5,891 nt of DNA from Lachnospiraceae bacterium (GTDB lineage: Bacteria; Bacillota; Clostridia; Lachnospirales; Lachnospiraceae), in the NCBI GenBank assembly GCA_017961385.1, contig JAGCXJ010000024.1, positions 1 through 5,891 of the forward strand, read 5' to 3'. A model generated the notes under the pieces. The model had not been told where the DNA came from. It was given only the letters and a program-made list of their open reading frames with translations, and made no database searches. Shown in pieces: positions 1-5,090 of the stretch (positions are counted from its first letter, which is position 1; each line of letters opens with the position of its first letter). Both the position numbers and the translations under genes were made by a program.

Positions 1-293
1 ACGATCATGTAATCATAGTTTTTGCTGTTCCATACAAAGGTGGCATACAGCTTGCCGTCAGTTCTTGTAATAAGTACAGGTGACTTGATAAAAGCCTTTC
101 CCGATCCGCCCTCTTGAGTTATGTCAACCTCAAATGCAGTGTCTTCATTCTCTGTTTCCGTACTGATCTCATCTTTAGTATTTTGCTTTTCAACAGAAGT
201 AACCCCCTGTGAATTACAGGAGGTTACCGATAAGATAGTGATCAATATAAGCATTAACAAAAGGTGCTTTTTGATAACTGTCATTCTGTTCAT
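1..293 (-). CDS. Lipoprotein with NEAT-like/beta-sandwich module, N-terminal part (partial, cut by left edge); probable ABC-importer substrate-binding protein
   Basis: Only the first 97 residues are in the window; the reading frame is open to base 1. The start at 293 is chosen because AGGA, overlapping the TAG stop of the preceding gene, lies 6 bases before it. A second ATG at 284 is less well placed. Residues 1-26 form a lipoprotein signal peptide: basic start (NRMTVIKKH), hydrophobic core, and lipobox V-T-S-C with Cys26 as the predicted lipidated residue. A polar Glu/Thr/Asn-rich linker follows to about residue 55. Then comes a beta-rich segment (about 54-97) with a DGK turn at 79-81 and a YDYM segment at 93-96. 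Similar segments precede TroA/FecB-like domains in clostridial metal or corrinoid importers. That is family recollection, and the binding domain itself is outside the window. The gene starts 8 bases after cbiK and must share its B12-riboswitch-controlled transcript. Lipoprotein status is firm; importer function is inference. Confidence 0.75.
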   Translation of the reverse strand, partial: MNRMTVIKKHLLLMLILITILSVTSCNSQGVTSVEKQNTKDEISTETENEDTAFEVDITQEGGSGKAFIKSPVLITRTDGKLYATFVWNSKNYDYMI

Positions 294-301
294 ATTTTTT
301 C

Positions 302-1951
302 CTATTTTTCAGGACTCTTAACAGATACTTTGTGATCGTACCATTTGCCCTTCTTTCCGATGAGTGCAAGATCAAACTCTTTATCAAGATACGGTACCGG
401 AACATCAAATCCGTTTACCGTTTCTGTCGTGCCGTCACTGTACTTTACCTCATCTTTTGTGGGCTCCAGCAAAACAGCTGTGCTTTTCTGTGCATCTTTT
501 GCCAGTCCCGGATAAAGATTGACTATGCTGTCAGATGCAAGACTTATATGGATCGTCATCTTGCCGTCCTTGACAGTCAGTTCACCCATATCGTTAAGAG
601 CTTCATTTACATGAAACATGGAACTGTCGGTTTTAAACTCTGCGCTGTAGGTCCCGTCACTTAATTCTGCTGTATCACTCAGTTTTTTTTTTGCGCCTGA
701 TTCAAGTTCCTTAAGAGCTTCCTGTGTATGCTTTACATACAGCTTCTGAACATCCTCGATCCTTCCGAGACCCTCTATCTGACAGTCAACAGAATCAAAT
801 GCGTTTGCTGCTGTAAACATGCTCTTCCATGAGTCTTCATCATCACCGGCCATATCATTGTTTGCATGATCACCTGCAACGACCATGAGAGGACGAAGTA
901 TTACCTTCTTGTATCCTGCAGCCTTTACGCCTTCGATAACGTTTTCACATGCTGTCTCTTCAGGCTCGCCTTCAACTGTTCCGATGAACACATTCTTGTA
1001 TCCGAGCTTGTCCATCTGTGTAGCCATCTGGCTGTAGCTTACCTTAGCAGTGTGAGCTGTTCCATGACCCATGAATACGAATGCCGTGCCATCCTTCTCT
1101 GCAGCTTCAAGAGAATCGAATCCTGCAGACTTTACAGCTGCGTCTACAACAGCTTCTGCTACTGCTTTCTTGTCATCATTTATAACTGTCGCATCGCTTC
1201 CTACTTCGCCAAGAAGAGGCTCGGCAACCGCAACAGACTCAAACTTGTCAGCGTATTTATCAAGTGCTTCGCATAACTCGTCATACTCTGCACCGTGCAT
1301 CAGATGAGTAGGCTGGATGAGAAGATTCTTAACACCGTTTGCAACTGCTCTTTCAAGTGCCTGATCCATGTTGTCGATCTTTTCACCGTCTCTTGCCTGA
1401 ACATGGTTGATGATGATCTGAGCTGTAAATGCTCTTCTTACCGCCCAGTCGGGATTTGCATCAGCTATTGCCTTTTCGATGCTGCTTATATCTTGTGCTC
1501 TGCTCTCATTAAATGAAGTACCAAAGCTTACTACAAGGATTTCATTGTCACCTATGTTATCGCTGTTAAGCGGATCATCCTTGGATGCATCGCCTGTATC
1601 TCTTCCAAAGTAGTCGGGATCTGCATCTTCACCTTCTACAAGCTCCTTCTGAGCATCTGTAAGAGCATCCCATGCCTTCTTTGCTGCCTCGCACTGTGCA
1701 TCTGTCTGATCTGTACGCTCCTGTACATAGATAGCATCGATAAGAGCTGCAACCTCTGCTGCCTTTTCTTCATCGCTTACTTCTTCAGTTGCCTCTTCGA
1801 TCGCATCCTTAGTTTCCTCTACGGCATTCTCTACTTCTGTAGCAAGATCCGCAGGTACTTCAACATCTACGTTTTCAGTACCGCCGCAGCCTGCAAGCAT
1901 TGATACCGCTGTAACGGTCGCAAGCAGTAAAACCATTAGTCTCTTTTTCAT
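302..1951 (-). CDS. cbiK: Lipid-anchored sirohydrochlorin cobaltochelatase-type protein (CbiK domain) with C-terminal NEAT-like domain
   Basis: The protein has 549 residues, about twice the roughly 264 of Salmonella CbiK. Start 1951 has AGGAGG 7 bases upstream and begins a classic signal peptide (KKR, hydrophobic core, L-A-G-C), with Cys22 lipidated. Residues 23-63 are very acidic. Residues 64-105 resemble the helical stalk modules of Firmicute surface proteins (AALIDAI, then AWDALTDAQKELV). Residues 137-420 are the CbiK domain: entry motif ILVVSFGTSF at 138-147, QPTHLMHG at 213-220, MGHG with His296, VEGEPE with Glu327, and VVAGDHANNDM with His362 followed by DDEDSWK. His296, Glu327 and His362 align with metal-binding His145, Glu175 and His207 of Salmonella CbiK. 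Residues 428-549 form an added beta domain (DGTYS, DGK at 462-464, WYDH at 537-540) that looks NEAT-like. CbiK inserts Co2+ into sirohydrochlorin for anaerobic B12 synthesis. Periplasmic CbiKP (Desulfovibrio) and the heme-binding lipoprotein IhtB (Porphyromonas) are exported relatives, so heme or metal handling at the surface is an alternative role. The domain and lipoprotein calls are strong; the substrate is open. Confidence 0.9.
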   Translation of the reverse strand: MKKRLMVLLLATVTAVSMLAGCGGTENVDVEVPADLATEVENAVEETKDAIEEATEEVSDEEKAAEVAALIDAIYVQERTDQTDAQCEAAKKAWDALTDAQKELVEGEDADPDYFGRDTGDASKDDPLNSDNIGDNEILVVSFGTSFNESRAQDISSIEKAIADANPDWAVRRAFTAQIIINHVQARDGEKIDNMDQALERAVANGVKNLLIQPTHLMHGAEYDELCEALDKYADKFESVAVAEPLLGEVGSDATVINDDKKAVAEAVVDAAVKSAGFDSLEAAEKDGTAFVFMGHGTAHTAKVSYSQMATQMDKLGYKNVFIGTVEGEPEETACENVIEGVKAAGYKKVILRPLMVVAGDHANNDMAGDDEDSWKSMFTAANAFDSVDCQIEGLGRIEDVQKLYVKHTQEALKELESGAKKKLSDTAELSDGTYSAEFKTDSSMFHVNEALNDMGELTVKDGKMTIHISLASDSIVNLYPGLAKDAQKSTAVLLEPTKDEVKYSDGTTETVNGFDVPVPYLDKEFDLALIGKKGKWYDHKVSVKSPEK

Positions 1952-1958
1952 AATATAT

Positions 1959-1964
1959 CCTCCT
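1959..1964 (-). promoter_or_regulatory. Ribosome binding site deciding the cbiK start
   Basis: A perfect AGGAGG lies 7 bases before the ATG at 1951. It settles the start there. The upstream in-frame ATG at 2002 lies in the loop of the intrinsic terminator and would add 17 residues ahead of the signal peptide. Confidence 0.85.
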
Positions 1965-1984
1965 ATAGTATTGTATATTGAATC

Positions 1985-2015
1985 AAAAAACTCACCCTGC
2001 ATTTACAGGATGAGT
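1985..2015 (-). terminator. Intrinsic terminator of the B12 riboswitch expression platform
   Basis: Read on the minus strand, ACTCATCCTG (2015-2006) pairs with CAGGGTGAGT (1999-1990). This gives a 10-bp stem with one G-U pair and a 6-base loop. A run of T residues ending at 1985 follows directly. The hairpin lies between the cobalamin aptamer and cbiK, 33 bases before the start codon, so it is a premature (attenuating) terminator and not an end-of-operon one. It would also stop any read-through arriving from def. Confidence 0.88.
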
Positions 2016-2104
2016 AATCGATTTCACCAAAACAAAGCCATCATATAATGATGACTGATGATGCAAGACCAATCACTCGTGGTCCGGTAATATACCGATC
2101 ATTT
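2016..2104 (-). promoter_or_regulatory. Riboswitch expression platform: P13-like hairpin and antiterminator
   Basis: This is non-coding leader between the aptamer and the terminator. Minus-strand hairpins visible are CGGTA/TACCG (2097-2085, 3-base loop) and GACCA/TGGTC (2084-2067) with the 8-base loop CGAGTGAT. The CGAGT of this loop (2079-2075) is complementary to ACTCG (2221-2217) in the L5 region of the aptamer, which fits the L5-L13 kissing contact known for cobalamin riboswitches. The segment GAGTGATTGGT (2078-2068) can instead pair with ATCGATTACTC (2022-2012). That is 11 bp with three G-U pairs, and it takes up the base of the terminator's 5' arm. A CATCA/TGATG palindrome lies at 2039-2053. 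The pairings were drawn by eye, without folding energies. Confidence 0.65.
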
Positions 2105-2275
2105 ATAAACGGCAGGTCTCCTGGCTAATACATCATCATATGACAGTCAGCCTTCCCGGTACTGACCAGTGACCTGTGTCTCCACAGATGACTGTCATAC
2201 TCCGTAACTACAGTGACGAGTTCGCACAGTTTTACTGTTTCCCTTTTAACCTGCATCGCTGCAGGCACCGTCTAC
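2105..2275 (-). ncRNA. Cobalamin (B12/adenosylcobalamin) riboswitch aptamer
   Basis: On the minus strand all hallmark blocks occur in the right order. They are GGTGCC (2269-2264); a P3 hairpin CCTGC/GCAGG; the AAAAGGGAA core (2247-2239); the ACAGT-AAA-ACTGT hairpin; GCGAACTCGTCACTGTA in the P5/L5 area; a peripheral P6-type stem formed by a perfect 11-bp inverted repeat (2189-2199 with 2139-2149) enclosing the CTGTG-GAGA-CACAG and CTGGT-CAGT-ACCGG hairpins; CGGGAAGG; and finally the complete B12 box AGCCAGGAGACCTGCC (2126-2111). The closing P1 helix can be drawn from 2275-2268 with 2112-2105, 8 bp including two wobble pairs. The element lies 5' of cbiK with a terminator in between, so B12 binding should switch off the cbiK-lipoprotein transcript. 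Family RF00174-type is certain by motif; the class of cobalamin bound is not determined. Confidence 0.96.
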
Positions 2276-2296
2276 CTTCACTATGAAACTTTCCAA

Positions 2297-2325
2297 ATTG
2301 TAGCACAACTTATTTTATTGTTCAA
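2297..2325 (-). promoter_or_regulatory. Sigma-A type promoter for the riboswitch-cbiK transcript
   Basis: Minus-strand -35 TTGAAC (2325-2320) and -10 TACAAT (2302-2297) are separated by exactly 17 bases. Each box matches the consensus at five of six positions. The predicted transcription start is near 2290, about 15 bases before the aptamer's P1 helix, which is the expected layout for a riboswitch leader. The promoter lies 15 bases after the def stop codon, so the B12-controlled unit starts independently even though no terminator separates it from def. Confidence 0.85.
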
Positions 2326-2340
2326 GTAAGAGTCATGCCG

Positions 2341-2754
2341 TTATATAAGTATACCGTTGCAGTGATCTATCTCATGCTGTATGATCTGAGCGCTCCATCC
2401 GGTGTACTTCTGCTTCTGAGGCTTGAAATCCCTGTCAAGGTATTCGACCTCGATCTCAAAATATCTTTTCGTCTCTTTGGGTGCGCCCGTCAGTGACAGA
2501 CACCCTTCTGTAGTCATAAAGGGCTTGTTCTTTGAAACTATCACGGGGTTTATCATGACAAGCTGTCCCATTCCGACATTTACCGCAATAATGCTCTTTT
2601 TTATCCCTATCATGTTTGCAGCCATGCCGACACAGTCTGATTCATTGGCTACAAGCGTGTCTACAAGATCCTTAATAACATCCCTGTCAGCCTCCGTTGC
2701 CGGATCGGATTTCTGAGCAAGAAAAATAGGATCGTGTATAATCTGTCTGACCAT
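2341..2754 (-). CDS. def: Peptide deformylase family protein (variant motif 1)
   Basis: The protein has 137 residues and belongs to the iron/zinc hydrolase family that removes the N-formyl group from nascent proteins in the cytoplasm. Motif 2 is intact (EGCLS 83-87, metal ligand Cys85), as is motif 3 (QHEIDH 126-131, ligands His127 and His131, catalytic Glu128). Motif 1, normally G-x-G-x-A-A-x-Q, reads VGMAANMIG at 42-50, so the conserved Gln that stabilises the reaction intermediate is Met48. The protein ends six residues after HEIDH (CNGILI), without the C-terminal helix of E. coli Def. I recall compact clostridial homologues with the same AANMIG motif, so this is probably a normal sub-family and not decay. 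The start at 2754 follows a GGGGG-type Shine-Dalgarno sequence 10 bases upstream. It begins 19 bases after the chemotaxis-type gene and is probably co-transcribed with it. Whether it is the cell's main deformylase cannot be judged. Confidence 0.88.
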   Translation of the reverse strand: MVRQIIHDPIFLAQKSDPATEADRDVIKDLVDTLVANESDCVGMAANMIGIKKSIIAVNVGMGQLVMINPVIVSKNKPFMTTEGCLSLTGAPKETKRYFEIEVEYLDRDFKPQKQKYTGWSAQIIQHEIDHCNGILI

Positions 2755-2773
2755 CTGAAGTTATCCCCCTTTA

Positions 2774-3595
2774 TCAGATTCCTGTTATATCGCTTACCAG
2801 TCTGGTAATGTCATTTATGTTGTCGGTTACTTCCTGAGTTGTCTCAGCCTGAGTCGTTGCAGCGGCATTTGCTTCCATAACGGCTTTGGTAACCTTTTCA
2901 ACCTCTTCTGTTATCTCCTTTAAGGACTGCATGATCTCCTTTGCGGAATTTCCGCTTACCTGAGCAAGAGTACCCATTTCACTAGCAACTACTGCAAAGC
3001 CCTTTCCGGCTTCTCCGTTTCTTGCCGCCTCGATAGAAGCATTGAGTGCAAGGATATTTGATCTTGAAGCATTGTTCTGAATGGTTGAAACCTTCTTTAA
3101 GCCTTCCTCGACTTTCTCCGAAACTGTCTTTGCTACTCTGCTGATATCAGAAAGCTGATCTGCAAGCTTCTTTGCTTCAACGGCAATAGAATCAACACTG
3201 TCAAGGGAATCGCTCAATCTCTCATCAAGTGTATGAATCTTTTCTTTTGCCTCGTTCTCCTTTTCAAGTGAACGCGCGCATACAACAAGACCTACCACTT
3301 CTCCGCCTTCGCTGACCGGTGTGAGTATTCCTCTTACCGGAACACCCAGTACTTCTTTTGGCATTATGCTCACAGAAGGCTTATTCTTTTCCATGGCATC
3401 CATCATCGCTGCAAGAGCAGGATTGTTTCTGTCAAGCTTGTTACCCGGTACCGCTGCGGGCATCGAGAATCCTTTTGCCTTCCAAGTCTTGAGTGTTGTT
3501 TCTCTGTCGCAGAGTGATATCTGATAATCCTCTCCTGTCATCTGATTAACGAGCGGCAGTACCATATCCAGTGCTTCCATTATTTTGCTATCCAT
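2774..3595 (-). CDS. Soluble methyl-accepting-chemotaxis-type signalling protein with N-terminal PAS-like sensor
   Basis: The protein has 273 residues and no signal peptide or membrane helix, so it should be cytoplasmic. Residues 1-110 form a small alpha/beta sensor-like domain (PKEVLGVPVRGILTPV at 79-94, then VVGLVVCA at 100-107), typical of PAS-like or cache-like folds. The ligand is unknown. Residues 111-273 are a long coiled coil with the highly conserved MCP hairpin tip at about 172-203 (SNILALNASIEAARNGEAGKGF and then AVVASE). That tip normally contacts the CheA kinase and CheW. The signalling arms are short, about 65-70 residues each side of the tip, and there is no HAMP domain. GGAGG 7 bases before the ATG at 3595 supports the start. 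The gene lies 42 bases after the acetyltransferase and 19 before def, on the same strand. It may report a metabolic cue to chemotaxis or to another CheA-type pathway. The chemotaxis link is by family only; no che genes are in the window. Confidence 0.88.
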   Translation of the reverse strand: MDSKIMEALDMVLPLVNQMTGEDYQISLCDRETTLKTWKAKGFSMPAAVPGNKLDRNNPALAAMMDAMEKNKPSVSIMPKEVLGVPVRGILTPVSEGGEVVGLVVCARSLEKENEAKEKIHTLDERLSDSLDSVDSIAVEAKKLADQLSDISRVAKTVSEKVEEGLKKVSTIQNNASRSNILALNASIEAARNGEAGKGFAVVASEMGTLAQVSGNSAKEIMQSLKEITEEVEKVTKAVMEANAAATTQAETTQEVTDNINDITRLVSDITGI

Positions 3596-3637
3596 CTTTA
3601 TACCTCCATTTATTGTAACCCGCTATGATTAATTCTA

Positions 3638-4111
3638 TCACAAAACGATTTCCATGCCTATCTTCTGAGGAACAAATCCGAGAGCCTCATAAAACTTCAA
3701 GGCCTGCGGATTGCAGCTCCATACATTTAAAGTCACGTTGTAGAAGCCTTCCTTTTTTGCATGCTCCATCACATGCTCGTAAAGAGCCGTTCCGACATGC
3801 TTTCCTCTTTCTTCTTCATCTACGCATATATCGTCTATGTAGAGTGTTCTTATATCGGTCAGTACATTGTCATCTTTAACCTGCTTGTAGATGCAGAAGG
3901 CATGCCCGATAACTCTGTCATCTTCATCAACACATACAAATATAGGTGTAGTATCATCCTCAATTATCTTTGCAAGCTGCGTTTCGTTATACTTTGTGGC
4001 AGGGCCCTTGAAGATATCAGGTCTGCCGATGTGATGTACCATATCCACCTGGACAAGAAGATCCATTATACGCGCTATATCCTTTTTTTGTGCCCTTCTT
4101 ACTCTGTTCAT
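3638..4111 (-). CDS. GNAT-family N-acetyltransferase
   Basis: The protein has 157 residues, the usual length for a stand-alone GNAT, which moves an acetyl group from acetyl-CoA to an amine. The start is RVRRAQKKDIARIMDLL, the common N-terminal strand and helix. Motif A, the CoA pyrophosphate loop, is IDDICVDEEERGKHVGTAL at 92-110, with R102, G103, K104 and G107. Motif B follows as NVTLNVWSCNPQALKFYEALGF, about 125-146, with the typical N-x-x-A-x-x-F-Y-x-x-x-G-F pattern. The start is placed at 4111, two bases after the hydrolase stop, with GGAAGG 8 bases upstream inside the hydrolase gene. The longer in-frame start at 4153 would overlap the hydrolase by 40 bases and add an unrelated tail. The near-contiguous arrangement implies translational coupling with the hydrolase. 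The acceptor substrate cannot be read from the sequence. Confidence 0.9.
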   Translation of the reverse strand: MNRVRRAQKKDIARIMDLLVQVDMVHHIGRPDIFKGPATKYNETQLAKIIEDDTTPIFVCVDEDDRVIGHAFCIYKQVKDDNVLTDIRTLYIDDICVDEEERGKHVGTALYEHVMEHAKKEGFYNVTLNVWSCNPQALKFYEALGFVPQKIGMEIVL

Positions 4112-4113
4112 GG

Positions 4114-5088
4114 CTATATCCTTCCCATCCATATCTTTGCAAGCTGCGGCCACAGTCCGACCTCGTATCTTAAGTTGCTGTCATGAACAAATTCGCTCTG
4201 TTCAGGGGCATCATCACCAAACTGTATCTCAAGCTCTCTTTTTCTCTCATCACTTACGTCAATGCCTTTCCCTGCCTTTACAGCATCAACCGCTAAGAAC
4301 ACCTGCTTCATCGTATAGCTTTCTCCGAAATTACCGTCAAAGAAATCATCGTTTGCAACACTCAGTCCGTGTATCCCAGTCGGGAAAACATAGTGAGCAT
4401 GATAAATATTCTTTTCTCTTAACGCATCCGCAAACATGTAGCTGTTTATGACCGGAACGGCATCATCAGGCTCGGTCTGCCAGATAAAGCATGGCGGTGT
4501 TGTATCCTTAACATTCTTTTCAAGAGAGAAATACTTTATCTCTTCATCTGACGGATTCTTTCCCAGAAGAGCCTGTATCGAATACTCATGTGTATATTTT
4601 CCTGCAGTTATTACAGGATATGAGAGTATTACTCCGTCGGGTCTGTTTGAGACTTTATTAAGGCTTTCATCCATATCCTTTATGTCATCAAAATGAACGG
4701 CAAGACTTCCGCATACATGAGCTCCGGCCGAAAAGCCGCAGATGATGACCTTCTTTCCCGCAATATGGTACTGTTTTTCATTTGCTCTTATAAATCTCAC
4801 GGCTCTGGAGATATCCTCCATGGGCTGGCGCTTAAGAGGCACCGACATCGTTATGTCCGTAGTATATGTAAGTACAAAGGCATTCATCCCCTGTTCATAA
4901 AAAACCTTTGCAACGATCTCAGCTTCCGGAGGTACGCACATGCAGTATCCTCCTCCGGGGACAACTATCATGCAGTCTCTGTCTGTATCATCATCATGAA
5001 GATAGGCATGGATATTCGGCATGAAGCCGTATGAAGCCCTGTATGTATATTCATCTTCTTTCCAAATATTTTCTTCAAAACATTTCAT
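4114..5088 (-). CDS. Alpha/beta-hydrolase, acetyl-esterase (BD-FAE-like) type
   Basis: The protein has 324 residues and no signal peptide, so it is a cytoplasmic carboxyl-ester hydrolase. The oxyanion-hole motif PGGGY is at 44-48. The nucleophile elbow GFSAGAH at 118-124 gives Ser120. The acid residue lies in PDDAVPV at 207-213, probably Asp208. The catalytic His is His240 in GIHGLS. This order and spacing match the acetyl-xylan/feruloyl esterase-like group of small sugar esterases, and the triad looks complete. A charged C-terminal extension of about 50 residues (275-324) follows the core, ending in QLAKIWMGRI. The start at 5088 lies 2 bases after the permease stop, with GGAG 8 bases upstream. 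Its tight linkage to an MFS permease suggests removal of acetyl or related acyl groups from a substrate brought in by that permease. The substrate (xylan fragments, other acylated sugars or aromatic esters) is inference. Confidence 0.88.
   Translation of the reverse strand: MKCFEENIWKEDEYTYRASYGFMPNIHAYLHDDDTDRDCMIVVPGGGYCMCVPPEAEIVAKVFYEQGMNAFVLTYTTDITMSVPLKRQPMEDISRAVRFIRANEKQYHIAGKKVIICGFSAGAHVCGSLAVHFDDIKDMDESLNKVSNRPDGVILSYPVITAGKYTHEYSIQALLGKNPSDEEIKYFSLEKNVKDTTPPCFIWQTEPDDAVPVINSYMFADALREKNIYHAHYVFPTGIHGLSVANDDFFDGNFGESYTMKQVFLAVDAVKAGKGIDVSDERKRELEIQFGDDAPEQSEFVHDSNLRYEVGLWPQLAKIWMGRI
4120..4125 (-). promoter_or_regulatory. Ribosome binding site deciding the GNAT start
   Basis: GGAAGG sits inside the last codons of the hydrolase gene, 8 bases before the ATG at 4111. 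It favours the 157-residue acetyltransferase over a 171-residue form starting at 4153. Confidence 0.65.
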
Positions 5089-5090
5089 AT

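Noticed and set aside
866..1276. Plus-strand open frame of about 136 codons inside cbiK, and a similar one at 3761-4186
   Set aside because: They are opposite-strand shadows of well-supported genes, Cys/Ser/Tyr-rich with no recognisable domain. Other plus-strand frames (121-321, 332-664, 2423-2716, 4693-5034, 5371-5697) were rejected for the same reason.
1952..2002. A 17-residue N-terminal extension of the CbiK lipoprotein starting at 2002
   Set aside because: Its ATG lies in the terminator loop, it has no ribosome site, and it would put a polar stretch in front of a well-formed lipoprotein signal. AGGAGG sits ahead of 1951.
2139..2199. Perfect 11-bp inverted repeat as a possible protein operator or mobile-element end
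   Set aside because: It is the two strands of a stem within the cobalamin riboswitch, enclosing conserved aptamer hairpins.
3612..3640. Possible promoter for the chemotaxis-type gene (TACAAT at 3617-3612)
   Set aside because: No acceptable -35 box lies at 16-18 bases, and the start of transcription would fall on the ribosome site. Read-through from the acetyltransferase is simpler.
4112..4153. Longer acetyltransferase start at 4153
   Set aside because: It would overlap the hydrolase by 40 bases and add a tail outside the GNAT fold; 4111 has a better ribosome site and the usual 2-base spacing.
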